NCBI GenBank assembly: GCA_029959085.1
Contig: JARWIR010000005.1
Location: 35,705,350 to 35,769,349 of the forward strand
Length of the DNA: 64,000 bases
DNA from: Nemophila menziesii
Taxonomy: Eukaryota > Streptophyta > Magnoliopsida > Boraginales > Hydrophyllaceae
Direction: 5' to 3'
Position 1 is the stretch's first letter. Every line of letters begins with the position of its first letter. The notes beneath the pieces are model-generated. The model was given only the letters and a program-made list of their open reading frames with translations, was not told the DNA's origin and ran no database searches. Shown here piece after piece: positions 10,823-22,672 of this stretch. The position numbers were made by a program, and so were the translations under genes.

Positions 10823-11594
10823 TTAGATTTCTTGTTCACCAAGATATTAATCATATAAACAGGATCTCATTCTATTGTATTATAACAACATTTATTCACA
10901 ATGTAGTCCTTAAAGTCTTTCTTATTCTCGAACCTTTAGAGCTTCTATCTCTTTTAATTTATTATTTAGGGAAAATGACACCTAGGTCCCTAAGTTTTTT
11001 ATATTGAATACGTCCCTAAGTTCTTTTTTATCTTTTACTATGTCATTTTTTTAACATGGATGGTTATATATCACGGTCAAAAGTTTGATTTTCTTATAAT
11101 TCCTTTTATGTTCTTCATTAGCTACTTATATAATTATATAGCTTTAACTTTTAACCTATTTTTTAGTTATATTCTTTAATTGATAGAATTGAAAAATAGA
11201 ATTTATATTTTTAGACACGAATTTTTAAATATATTTTACCAAAAATTAAATGATAAATTTTTAATTCTATTATTTTTTATTTGAAAGATGAATGTATTTT
11301 ATTCATTTAATTATTTTTTTAAAATAAAAAATGATTAAATATTTTAAATAATATTTGATTATATACAAATAATTTTTAACTTTTAAGCATTCAACACTGA
11401 CGAATTATATATTTTAAAGAATTAAAATTATGTTTACATATTGAGAAATAAGTTGGATATATTATCCATTCAATATTTCCTATAATTTTTACCTTATTCT
11501 ACAAAGATAAACACATAAACAATCTCACACATACATTAAATATCACAAGATTGTTCAAATTTGCTCATATTCATACCAAAACCTTATTCTTTTA
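10823..11594. other. AT-rich intergenic DNA
   Basis: No gene or structured repeat seen. Confidence 0.5.
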
Positions 11595-11694
11595 AGCATT
11601 GAAGAATGAAGATGGTGTCCAGATGAAGAATGAAGATGTTGTCTAGATGAAGAATGAAGATGGTGTCCAGATGATGAATGAAGATGTTGTTCAG
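11595..11694 (+). pseudogene. F-box gene 5' coding repeats, truncated copy
   Basis: Three to four 24-bp units of the type ATGAAGAATGAAGATGGTGT followed by CCAG, encoding MKNEDGVQ. One unit has CAG changed to TAG, a stop. The upstream start and promoter seen in the other copies are missing; unrelated DNA joins at about 11597. Confidence 0.8.
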
Positions 11695-12539
11695 CAGTGG
11701 CGAATCCAGAAACATAAATGAGGGTGGGCTTGAACAATAAGGTGGTTCGGGGGCGTCGAACCCAAATTTTGTTTTGGGTATTTAATAAAAAGAATATGAA
11801 AGATATGAATCTACAAGTTTTATACAATTTTATAATCTAATATTATTTTTATATTATATATGTAATTTTGTTTGATTTTTTTATTAAAAATTAAGAAATA
11901 TATTAACATAAAGTTAAAAAATTGAAAATAAAATTAAATGTTTGACTACTTTAGGTCGAATAGAAAAAAAAAACCTAGAAACCTACTACCACTCCATCGG
12001 AAAAAGAAGGAAAAGTATACCTACTCTAATTCTAATGTTTGTTCTATCGAACAAAAAGAAAAAAGTAAACCTATTCTAATTCTAATGTCGAACAAAAACA
12101 ATTCACTAACACTAATGAATCAATTAAAACTAAAAAGATAAAATTGAAAAAATGAAGTTATTAAGTTACGATTAATGTAAAATTGTTTAATTAGTTAAGA
12201 AATAATTTTAATGACATAAAATAAATATATTTACTAATTAATATTTATTATATTATCGAAAAAGTTATATAAAATACCTGATAATTTTTTTTTAATAATA
12301 TACTGAAAAATTAACAAAAATTTAAAAAAATATCTAATGATGTAGGATAAATTGAATAATGGTTGTAATTTAATTTGTTAAAAATTGTACTGAGTGTAAA
12401 ATAAGTTATTAGGGCTAAACTATATAAGTAAAATTAATTGGGCTTAAACCTAAAATTAAATGGACTAAATTAATTTTTTTTTTTAAGAATTTGAGGGTGG
12501 GCTTAAGCCCACCCCATGCTCAATGTAGATCCGCCACTG
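11695..12539 (+). mobile_element. Tip100-like hAT element, plus copy 1
   Basis: Ends CAGTGGCGAATCCAG at the left and, read inward from the right, CAGTGGCGGATCTACA. It has no transposase. Left flank TTGTTCAG (one change from GTGTTCAG); right flank CCTTGCAC, so no matching 8-bp duplication. A 28-bp palindrome around GGGTGGGCTTAAGCCCACCC lies next to the right end. Confidence 0.85.
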
Positions 12540-13227
12540 CCTTGCACCAATTATGGGTTATCCCAAAATTGTGCGACAAGGCCAATATTAAACACTTGAA
12601 AAACCACATCAAGGTTTTCTATTCCAACATTAACTTGCCTCCATATATTGAGCTTAAAACTATAAATCGAACACTCTTTTACGTACCTTGATAATATATT
12701 ATCATATCGTTCGTAGAAGATTAACACTTTATAATCTTCATTAACCTCAATGGCAGGAAGGCGTTTAGAGTCTCGCGTTGTTGGATTATGTAAAACAAAT
12801 ATATATTTTTCCCATTGGACCTATATTCTAGCAATCCGTCAACTGGCCAGGATATACTAATACCCGATGGTTCAATTTCATTAAATAGATGTAGTTCATT
12901 ATAGTTCCATAATATTTCTAGTGATTTAGTAGAATGACATGATACCAAACTATCCCAACCATGCCTGTCCCTCTTAATTAAGAGTAATTCTGAATTCTTC
13001 CTTTTGGTTACCGTCATATGCATACTAATGAATTCGGGACTGCTGATTATATTATTCCATGCTTGACACACTGATTTAAAACTAAGTACTGCATTTGCAG
13101 GAAGACAAGATAAAACCTGAGGAAACAGATCATCTGGTACATTTGGGATATTTCGCTTGTTATTCACCACGAGAACCCTTGAATTTTGTTCTTTGTTGCA
13201 CATGCTAACACCATCTTCATTCTTCAT
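12540..13227 (-). pseudogene. F-box gene fragment, copy 1
   Basis: From ATG at 13227: MKNEDGVSMCNKEQNS, then an F-box (NVPDDLFPQVLSCLPANAVL to SPEFISMHM) and the start of an F-box-associated domain. F-box proteins are the substrate-binding part of SCF ubiquitin ligases. The open frame stops at 12721, but the next frame reads LHNPTTRDSKRLPAIEVNED and onward, the typical F-box-associated continuation, so a one-base loss in the A-run near 12810 has shifted the frame. The gene is cut at 12540 by the hAT end. An upstream ATG in the hAT at 13284 opens the same frame and adds 16 transposon-coded residues. Confidence 0.88.
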
Positions 13228-13235
13228 CTGAACAC

Positions 13236-14133
13236 CAGTGGCAGATCTACATTGAGCATGGGGTGGGCTTAAGCCCACCCTCAAATTCTTAAAAAAAAAT
13301 TAATTTGGTCCATTTAATTTTAGTTTTAAGCCCAATTAATTTTACTTATATATTTTAACCCTAATAACTTATTTTACCCTCAGTACAATTTTTAACAAAT
13401 TAAATTACAACCACTATTCAATATAATTTATCCTCCATCATCAGATATTTTTTTAAATTTTTTTGTTAATTTTTCAGTATATTATTAAATTTTGTTATCA
13501 GGTATTTTGTATAACTTTTTCAATAATATAATAAATATTAATAAGTAAATATATTTATTTTATGTCATTAAAATTATTTTTTAACTAATTAAACTAATTT
13601 ACATGAATCGTAACTTAATAACTTGATTTTTTCAATTTTACCTTTTTAGTTTTAATTGATTCATTAGTTTTAGTGAATTGTTTTTGTTCGACATTAGAAT
13701 TAGAATAGGTTAAATTTTTTCTTTTTGTTCGATAAAACAAACATTAGAATTAGAGTATGTTTACTTTTCCTTTTTTTTCGATGGAGGTAGTAGGTTTCTA
13801 GGTTTTTTTTTTCTATTCGACATAAAGTAGTCAAACATTTAATTTTATTTTCAATTTTTTAACTTTATGTTAATATATTTCGTAATTTTTAATAAAAAAA
13901 TCAAACAAAATTACATATATAATATAAAAAATAATATTAGATTATAAAATAGTATAAAACTCGTAGAGTACAATTGTAATTTTTTTTTTATCTTTATATG
14001 ATTTATTTAATCTATAGATTCATATCTTTCATATTCTTTTTATTAAATACGCAAAAAAAAATTCGGGGGCGACGCCCCCGAACCACCTTATTGTTCAAGC
14101 CCACCCTCATTTACGTTTCTGGATTCGCCACTG
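13236..14133 (-). mobile_element. Tip100-like hAT element, minus copy 1
   Basis: Inverted version of 11695-12539, 898 bp. Flanked by CTGAACAC at 13228-13235 and 14134-14141, a perfect 8-bp target duplication as expected of hAT. It sits inside the F-box N-terminal repeats (CTGAACAC is the complement of GTGTTCAG in a repeat unit), so it disrupted the gene. Confidence 0.92.
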
Positions 14134-14141
14134 CTGAACAC

Positions 14142-14291
14142 CATCTTCATTCATCATCTGGACAACATCTTCATTCTTCATCTGGACCCATCTTCATTCT
14201 TCATCTGAACACCATCTTCATTCTTCATCTGGACACCACCTTCATTCTTCATCTGGACACCATCTTTGTTAAACTCGGTAATGATCACCAT
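14142..14291 (-). pseudogene. F-box gene first coding segment, minus copy 1
   Basis: ATG at 14291 opens MVIITEFNKDGVQ, followed by MKNEDGVQ-type 24-bp repeats; one repeat is shortened (CCC for CACC), breaking the frame. This is the true 5' end of the F-box gene, separated from the F-box by the hAT insertion. Confidence 0.8.
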
Positions 14292-15914
14292 AGTTTCTTG
14301 AATCGATAGTGATATTGAGAAAAATTAATTTCAAATTGACCTGAGAGCAACTTTGAATTTGATTTTGAATCCGTAGAGAAAATTATACTGTATTTATAAA
14401 GAATTTGCGGTGACTTAAAAAGATGAAAGTCACCGCCAATTCTATAAATGGATTAAAATGTAAACTTTCATCTTTTTAAGTCACCACCAATTCTTTATAA
14501 ATACTAGGGCTGCACAAGACAAACCGCGGACCCGCAAAACCGGCGAAATCCGACCCAAACCAACCCGAAAAAACCGATCCGCGGGTTTGGTGGTTTGCTA
14601 TGGGCCCTAAGATTTGATTTTGGTGGATATGGGTTGGTTTGCGGTTTTGGAGAAGGCCAAACCGCGGATAACTAACCCAACCCGCATACTTGGCCCAACT
14701 TTTTTTTTATATATATAACATTAGCCCATTAATAGATTTTCTGTTTTTATTTAAGAAACCCAATAATATTACTCCGGCCCAGCCCATATTAACCCATATA
14801 TAACCCTTTTCTTTCCAGACAAATGCCATTTATCTTCTCCTCTTCATTTTTGTTCGACAAAAGCTCTCTGGAACCAAACAAAAAAGACAAAAGCTCTCAT
14901 CCTCTCTCTCAACAAGGCTCTCAAATATTTCTATCTCTTCTCTTTCTGAAGTCACGTTAACTAAACTTCCAATTCATTTTTCTTCTTAAATCATATGGTA
15001 TCTATAATAATACCACATAATACAAATTTATTATTCTTATAATTATTTTTCGAGATTTAATCTACATATATTTTAGATCTAGGATTATATGATACATCTA
15101 TAGTATAATTATTGTTTATTGGAATAATATGTATCATAAATTTTTTTCGAGTTTTAATCTGGAAAAATCTAGGCTCATAAGATAGATCTATATTTTTTAT
15201 ATATTATAATTAATTTTCGAATTTAATCAACACAGATTTAGTGTTATATATTAGGATAGATCTATATTGGTATATAAATAATATGTATATAATATATTAG
15301 ATAATACAGATCTATATTATCTCTTGTATAAATTGCAGATCTATAAATAATTTTTTATTTTGTCATTTTTAGTGTATATTATATCTTGTATTAATTTATT
15401 AAAATTGTTTTTCGCAGGTGATGGGTAAATGTATCGAGTAACCATTGAAGATTATCTTCAAAAACTAGTTTTAAATTCGTTTTGGTATATTTAGTTGTGT
15501 AATCAAGATTGTAATTAATTTAAAGTATTTGTGTTATTTAATTTTGTGATTAATTTTCATTGTAATAATATAATATTTTTATTTAAGTGATGCATTTTTA
15601 ATTTTTTTTAAGTTTAATAGTATGTTTTGACCATACTTTGACCAAACCCGAAACCAACCCGAATCCAGCCCGCACCCGCACTAACCCGAACCGATAAAAA
15701 GAATAGGAGTGGGTTGGTTCTCGGTTTTGAGAACCTTGAACCCGCAGGTGCGGGTTGGTTCGTGACTAAGGGTCTACGGGTCGGTTACCCGACCCGTGTG
15801 CACCCCTAATAAATACAGTATAATTTCCTCTACGGATTCAAACTCAAATTCACAGTTACTTTCAGTTCAATTTGAAATTAATTTTTCTCAATATCACTAT
15901 TGATTCAAGAAACT
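14292..15914. promoter_or_regulatory. Palindromic head-to-head F-box promoter, copy 1, with hAT insertion
   Basis: About 210 bp of 5' flank is repeated in inverted form on either side, each arm with a TTTATAAATAC TATA-like box about 90-120 bp from its ATG. The centre carries AAAGATGAAAGTCACCGCC and its imperfect complement. The 1.3-kb hAT at 14505-15808 sits in the right-hand TATA-like box. Confidence 0.75.
14505..15808. mobile_element. Non-autonomous hAT element (TAGGGCTGCAC family), copy 1
   Basis: 1304 bp with ends TAGGGCTGCACA and, from the right, TAGGGGTGCACA. Flanked by ATAAATAC at 14497-14504 and 15809-15816, a perfect 8-bp duplication. Subterminal regions are packed with AACCCG/CGGGTT motifs, usual for this hAT type. 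The interior is AT-rich with no transposase frame. Confidence 0.93.
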
Positions 15915-16049
15915 ATGGTGATCATTACCGAGTTTAACAAAGATGGTGTCCAGATGAAGAATGAAGATGGTGTCCAGATGAAGAATGAAGATGGTGTCTA
16001 GATGAAGAATGAAGATGGTGTCCAGATGATGAATGAAGATGGTGTTCAG
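15915..16049 (+). pseudogene. F-box gene first coding segment, plus copy 1
   Basis: ATG at 15915 opens MVIITEFNKDGVQ and four 24-bp repeats; one repeat ends in TAG, an in-frame stop. Then the plus hAT copy starts. Confidence 0.82.
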
Positions 16050-16939
16050 CAGTGGCGAATCCAGAAACATAAATGAGGGTGGGCTTGAACAATAAGGTGG
16101 TTCGGGGGCGTCGAACCCGAATTTTGTTTTGGGTATTTAATAAAAAGAATATGAAAGATATGAATCTATAGATTAAATAAATCATATAAAGATATAAAAA
16201 ATTACAATTGTGCTCTACAAGTTTTATACTATTTTATAATCTAATATTATTTTTATATTATATATGTAATTTTGTTTGATTTTTTTATTAAAAATTAAGA
16301 AATATATTAACATAAAGTTAAAAAATTGAAAATAAAATTAAATGTTTGACTACTTTAGGTCGAATAGAAAAAAAAACCTAGAAACCTACAACCACTCCAT
16401 CGAAAAAAAGGAAAAGTATACATACTCTAATTCTAATGTTTGTTCTATCGAACAAAAAGAAAAAAGTAAACCTATTCTAATTCTAATGTCGAACAAAAAC
16501 AATTCAGTAACACTAATGAATCAATTAAAACTAAAAAGATAAAATTGAAAAAAATCAAGTTATTAAGTTATGATTAATGTAAAATTGTTTAATTAGTTAA
16601 GAAATAATTTTAATGACATAAAATAAATATATTTACTAATTAATATTTATTATATTATCGAAAAAGTTATATAAAATACCTGATAATTTTTTTTTAATAA
16701 TATACTGAAAAATTAACAAAAATTTAAAAAAATATCTAATGATGTAGGATAAATTGAATAATGGTTGTAATTTAATTTGTTAAAAATTGTACTGAGTGTA
16801 AAATAAGTTATTAGGGCTAAACTATATAAGTAAAATTAATTGGGTTTAAAACTAAAATTAAATGGACTAAATTAAAAAAATATTAATAATTTGAGGGTGG
16901 GCTTAAGCCCACCCCATGCTCAATGTAGATCTGCCACTG
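16050..16939 (+). mobile_element. Tip100-like hAT element, plus copy 2
   Basis: 890 bp, same ends as copy 1. Left flank GTGTTCAG, right flank CCTTGCAC; the mismatch shows that the right side was not its original target. Confidence 0.88.
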
Positions 16940-17636
16940 CCTTGCACCAATTCTGGGTTATCCCGAAATTGTGCGACAAGGCCAATATTAAACATTGAAA
17001 AACCACATCAAGGTTTCCTATTCCAACATTAACTTGCCTCCATATATTAAGCTTACAACTATAAATCGAACACTCTTTTACGTACCTTGATAATATATTA
17101 TCATATCGTTCGTAGAAGATTAACACTTTATAATCTTCATTAACCTCAATTGCAGGAAGGCGTTAAGAGTCTCGCGTTGCTGGATTATGTAAAGCAAATA
17201 TATATTTTTCCCATTTGACCTATATTCTAGCAATCCGTCAACTGACCAGGATATACTAATACCCGATGGTTCAATTTCATTAAATAGATGTAGTTCATTA
17301 TAGTTCATTATAGTTCCATAATATTTGGAGTGCTTTAGTAGAATGACATGATACCAAACTATCCCAACCATGCCTGTCCCTCTTAATTAAGAGTAATTCT
17401 GAATTCTTCCTTTTGGTTACCGTAATATGCATACTAATGAATTCAGGACTGCTGATTATATTATTCCATGCTTGACACACTGATTTAAAACGAAGTACTG
17501 CTTTTGCAGGAAGACAAGATAAAACCTGAGGAAACAGATCATCTGGTACATTTGGGACATTTCCCTTGTTATTCACCACGAGGAACCCTGAATTTTGTTC
17601 TTTGTTGCACATGCTAACACCATCTTCATTCTTCAT
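16940..17636 (-). pseudogene. F-box gene fragment, copy 2
   Basis: Starts at ATG 17636 with MKNEDGVSMCNKEQNSGF and the F-box NVPDDLFPQVLSCLPAKAVL. It carries the same frameshift as the other copies plus a private 10-bp duplication (TTCATTATAG) near 17296-17315 that shifts the frame earlier. The second-frame continuation runs to the hAT at 16939. Confidence 0.87.
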
Positions 17637-17644
17637 CTGAACAC

Positions 17645-18525
17645 CAGTGGCAGATCTACATTGAGCATGCCCACCCTCAAATTCTTTAAAAAAATTAATT
17701 TAGTCCATTTAATTTTAGTTTTAAGCCCAAATAATTTTACTTATATATTTTAACCCTAATAACTTATTTTACCCTCAGTACAATTTTTAACAAATTAAAT
17801 TACAACCACTATTCAATATAATTTATCCTCCATCATCAGATATTTTTTTTAAATTTTTTTGTTAATTTTTCAGTATATTATTAAATTTTGTTATCAGGTA
17901 TTTTGTATAACTTTTTCAATAATATAATAAATATTAATTAGTAAATATATTTATTTTATGTCATTAAAATTATTTTTTAACTAATTAAACTAATTTACAT
18001 GAATCGTAACTTAATAACTTAATTTTTTCAATTTTACCTTTTTAATTTTAATTGATTAATTAGTTTTAGTGAATTGTTTTTGTTCGACATTAGAATTAGA
18101 ATAGGTTTAATTTTTTCTTTTTGTTCGATAGAACAAACATTAGAATTAGCGTATGTTTACTTTTCCTTTTTTTTCGATGGAGGTAGTAGGTTTCTAGGTT
18201 TTTTTTTCTATTCGACATAAAGTAGTCAAACATTTAATTTTATTTTCAATTTTTTAACTTTATGTTAATATATTTCCTAATTTTTAATAAAAAAATCAAA
18301 TAAAATTACATATATAATATAAAAATAATATTAGATTATAAAATAATATAAAACTCGTAGAGTACAATTGTAATTTTTTTTATCTTTATATGATTAATTT
18401 AATCTATAGATTCATATCTTTCATATTCTTTTTATTAAATACCCAAAAAAAAATTCGGGGGCGACGCCCCCGAACCACCTTATTGTTCAAGCCCACCCAC
18501 ATTTACGTTTCTGGATTCGCCACTG
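17645..18525 (-). mobile_element. Tip100-like hAT element, minus copy 2
   Basis: 881 bp, flanked by CTGAACAC at 17637-17644 and 18526-18533. It lacks about 15 bp of the subterminal palindrome (GCATG joins CCCACCC), which removes the transposon ATG that reads into the F-box in copies 1, 3 and 5. Copy 4 has the same loss. Confidence 0.92.
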
Positions 18526-18587
18526 CTGAACACCATCTTCATTCATCATCTAGACACAATCTTCATTCTTCATCGAAACCTAGAAAC
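18526..18587. other. Deletion junction inside the amplicon
   Basis: F-box N-terminal repeats (two units, minus orientation) join the interior of a plus hAT copy through GAAACCTAGAAAC. The palindromic promoter, the plus 5' end and the first part of the hAT are missing here. Confidence 0.8.
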
Positions 18588-19188
18588 ATATTAACATAAA
18601 GTTAAAAAATTGAAAATAAAATTAAATGTTTGACTACTTTAGGTCGAATAGAAAAAAAAAACCTAAAAACCTACTACCACTCCATCGAAAAAAAAGGAAA
18701 AGTATACCTACTCTAATTCTAATGTTTGTTCTATCGAACAAAAAGAAAAAAGTAAACCTATTCTAATTCTAATGTCGAACAAAAACAATTCACTAACACT
18801 AATGAATCAATTAAAACTAAAAAGATAAAATTGAAAAAATGGAGTTATTAAGTTACGATTAATGTAAAATTGTTTAATTAGTTAAGAAATAATTTTAATG
18901 ACATAAAATAAATATATTTACTAATTAATATTTATTATATTATTGAAAAAGTTATACAAAATACCTGATAAATTTTTTTTAATAATATACTGAAAAATTA
19001 ACAAAAATTTTAAAAAATATCTAATGATGTAGGATAAATTGAATAATGGTTGTAATTTAATTTGTTAAAAATTGTACTGAGTGTAAAATAAGTTATTAAA
19101 ACTAAAATTAAATGGACTAAATTAATTTTTTTTAAGAATTTGAGGGTGGGCTTAAGCCCACCCCATGCTCAATGTAGATCCGCCACTG
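18588..19188 (+). mobile_element. Tip100-like hAT element, plus copy 3, 5' truncated
   Basis: Begins in the interior at ATATTAACATAAAG and ends with the usual right terminus at 19188, followed by CCTTGCAC. Confidence 0.87.
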
Positions 19189-19876
19189 CCTTGCACCAAT
19201 TATGGGTTATCCCAAAATTGTGCGACAAGGCCAATATTAAACACTTGAAAAAACACATCAAGGTTTTCTATTCCAACATTAACTTGCCTCCATATATTGA
19301 GCTTAAAACTATAAATCGAACACTCTTTTACGTACCTTGATAATATATTATCATATCGTTCGTAGAAGATTAACACTTTATAATCTTCATTAACCTCAAT
19401 GGCAGGAAGGCGTTTAGAGTCTCGCGTTGCTGGATTATGTAAAACAAATATATATTTTTCCCATTGGACCTATATTCTAGCAATCCGTCAACTGGCCAGG
19501 ATATACTAATACCCGACTGTTCAATTTCATTAAATAGATGTAGATCATTATAGTTCCATAATATTTGGAGTGATTTAGTAGAATGACATGATACCAAACT
19601 ATCCCAACCATGCCTGTCCCTCTTAATTAAGAGTAATCCTGAATTCTTCCTTTTGGTTACCGTCATATGCATACTAATGAATTCGGGACTGCTGATTATA
19701 TTATTCCATGCTTGACACACTGATTTAAAACTAAGTACTGCATTTGCAGGAAGACAAGATAAAACCTGAGGAAACAGATCATCTGGTACATTTGGGATAT
19801 TTCGCTTGTTATTCACCACGAGGAACCCTGAATTTTGTTCTTTGTTGCACATGCTAACACCATCTTCATTCTTCAT
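19189..19876 (-). pseudogene. F-box gene fragment, copy 3
   Basis: Nearly identical to copy 1 (NVPDDLFPQVLSCLPANAVL), with the same frameshift and the same end at the hAT border. The transposon ATG at 19933 gives a 187-residue chimeric frame. Confidence 0.88.
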
Positions 19877-19884
19877 CTGAACAC

Positions 19885-20780
19885 CAGTGGCAGATCTACA
19901 TTGAGCATGGGGTGGGCTTAAGCCCACCCTCAAATTCTTAAAAAAAAATTAATTTGGTCCATTTAATTTTAGTTTTAAGCCCAATTAATTTTACTTATAT
20001 ATTTTAACCCTAATAACTTATTTTACCCTCAGTACAATTTTTAACAAATTAAATTACAACCACTATTCAATATAATTTATCCTCCATCATCAGATATTTT
20101 TTTAATTTTTTTTGTTAATTTTTCAGTATATTATTAAATTTTGTTATCAGGTATTTTGTATAACTTTTTCAATAATATAATAAATATTAATAAGTAAATA
20201 TATTTATTTTATGTCATTAAAATTATTTTTTAACTAATTAAACTAATTTACATGAATCGTAACTTAATAACTTGATTTTTTCAATTTTACCTTTTTAGTT
20301 TTAATTGATTCATTAGTTTTAATGAATTGTTTTTGTTCGACATTAGAATTAGAATAGGTTTAATTTTTTCTTTTTGTTCGATAGAACAAACATTAGAATT
20401 AGAGTATGGTTACTTTTACTTTTTTTTCGATGGAGGTAGTTGGTTTCTAGGTTTTTTTTTCTATTCGACATAAAGTAGTCAAACATTTAATTTTATTTTC
20501 AATTTTTTAACTTTATGTTAATATATTTCCTAATTTTTAATAAAAAAATCAAACAAAATTACATATATAATATAAAAAATAATATTAGATTATAAAATAG
20601 TATAAAACTCGTAGAGTACAATTGTAATTTTTTTTTATCTTTATATGATTTATTTAATCTATAGATTCATATCTTTCATATTCTTTTTATTAAATACCCA
20701 AAAAAAAATTCGGGGGCGACGCCCCCGAACCACCTTATTGTTCAAGCCCACCCTCATTTACGTTTCTGGATTCGCCACTA
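19885..20780 (-). mobile_element. Tip100-like hAT element, minus copy 3
   Basis: 896 bp; CTGAACAC at 19877-19884 and 20781-20788. The last terminal base is A in place of G (CACTA). Confidence 0.92.
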
Positions 20781-20788
20781 CTGAACAC

Positions 20789-20938
20789 CATCTTCATTCA
20801 TCATCTGGACAACATCTTCATTCTTCATCTGGACCCATCTTCATTCTTCATCTGAACACCATCTTCATTCTTCATCTGGACACCACCTTCATTCTTCATC
20901 TGGACACCATCTTTGTTAAACACGGTAATGATCACCAT
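20789..20938 (-). pseudogene. F-box gene first coding segment, minus copy 2
   Basis: ATG at 20938; same repeats and same shortened unit as at 14142-14291. Confidence 0.8.
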
Positions 20939-22561
20939 AGTTTCTTGAATCGATAATGATATTGAGAAAAATTAATTTCAAATTGAACTGAGAGCAACTT
21001 TGAATTTGATTTTGAATCCGTAGAGAAAATTATACTGTATTTATAAAGAATTTGCGGTGACTTATAAAGATGAAAGTCACCGCCAATTCTATAAATGGAT
21101 TAAAATGTAAACTTTCATCTTTTTAAGTCACCACCAATTCTTTATAAATAGTAGGGCTGCACAAGACAAACCGCGGACCCGCAAAACCGGCAAAATCCGA
21201 CCCAAACCAACCCGAAAAAACCGATCCGCGGGTTTGGTGGTTTGCTATGGGCCCTAAGATTTGATTTTGGTGGATATGGGTTGGTTTGCGGTTTTGGAGA
21301 AGGCCAAACCGCGGATAACCAACCCAACCCGCATACTTGGCCCAACTTTTTTTTTATATATATAACATTAGCCCATTAATAGATTTTCTGTTTTTATTTA
21401 AGAAACCCAATAATATTACTCCGGCCCAGCCCATATTAAACCATATATAACCCTTTTCTTTCCAGACAAATGCCATTTATCTTCTCCTCTTCATTTTTGT
21501 TCGACAAAAGCTCTCTGGAACCAAACAAAAAAGACAAAAGTTCTCATCCTCTCTCTCAACAAGGCTCTCAAATATTTCTATCTCTTCTCTTTCTCAAGTC
21601 ACGGTAACTAAACTTCCAATTCATTTTTCTTCTTAAATCATATGGTATCTATAATAATACCACATAATACAAATTTATTATTCTTATAATTATTTTTCGA
21701 GATTTAATCTACATATATTTTAGATCTAGGATTATATGATACATCTATATTATAATTATTGTTTATTGGAATAATATGTATCATAAATTTTTTTTGAGTT
21801 TTAATCTGGAAAAATCTAGGCTCATTAGATAGATCTATATTTTTTATATATTATAATTAATTTTCGAATTTAATCAACACAGATTTAGTGTTATATATTA
21901 GGATAGATCTATATTGGTATATAAATAATATGTATATAATATATTAGATATTACAGATCTATATTATCTCTTGTATAAATTGCAGATCTATAAATAATTT
22001 TTTATTTTGTCATTTTTAGTGTATATTATATCTTGTATTAATTTATTAAAATTGTTTTTCGCAGGTGATGGGTAAATGTATCGAGTAACCATTGAAGATT
22101 ATCTTCAAAAACTAGTTTTAAATTCGTTTTGGTATATTTAGTTGTGTAATCAAGATTGTAATTAATTTAAAGTATTTGTGTTATTTAATTTTGTGATTAA
22201 TTTTCATTGTAATAATATAATATTTTTATTTAAGTGATGCATTTTTAATTTTTTTTAAGTTTAATAGTATGTTTTGACCATACTTTGACCAAACCCGAAA
22301 CCAACCCGAATCCAGCCCGCACCCGCACTAACCCGAACCGATAAAAAGAATAGGAGTCGGTTGGTTCTCGGTTTTGAGAACCTTGAACCCGCAGGTGCGG
22401 GTTGGTTCGTGACTAAGGGTCTACGGGTCGGTTACCCGACTCGTGTGCACCCCTAATAAATACAGTATAATTTCCTCTACGGATTCAAACTCAAATTCAC
22501 AGTTGCTTTCAGTTCAATTTGAAATTAATTTTTCTCAATATCACTATTGATTCAAGAAACT
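20939..22561. promoter_or_regulatory. Palindromic head-to-head F-box promoter, copy 2, with hAT insertion
   Basis: Same layout as 14292-15914, about 6.65 kb away. Confidence 0.75.
21152..22455. mobile_element. Non-autonomous hAT element (TAGGGCTGCAC family), copy 2
   Basis: 1304 bp, same length and same insertion point as 14505-15808. Flanks ATAAATAG (21144-21151) and ATAAATAC (22456-22463). Identical position shows that it was copied by the 6.65-kb duplication, with a later point change in the left flank. Confidence 0.93.
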
Positions 22562-22672
22562 ATGGTGATCATTAGCGAGTTTAACAAAGATGGTGTCCAG
22601 ATGAAGAATGAAGATGGTGTCCAGATGAAGAATGAAGATGGTGTCCAGATGATGAATGAAGATGGTGTTCAG
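22562..22672 (+). pseudogene. F-box gene first coding segment, plus copy 2
   Basis: ATG at 22562 opens MVIISEFNKDGVQ and three repeats without a stop, in frame up to the hAT at 22673. Confidence 0.8.

Noticed and set aside
12491..12691. Plus-strand MRVGLSPPHAQCRSATALHQ frame
   Set aside because: It spans the hAT end and the antisense of the F-box fragment; no protein similarity.
13998..14309. Plus-strand 103-residue reading frame with HLHSSSG repeats
   Set aside because: It is the complement of the F-box MKNEDGVQ repeats running into the hAT; the coding sense is the other strand. The same holds for the similar frames in the other blocks.
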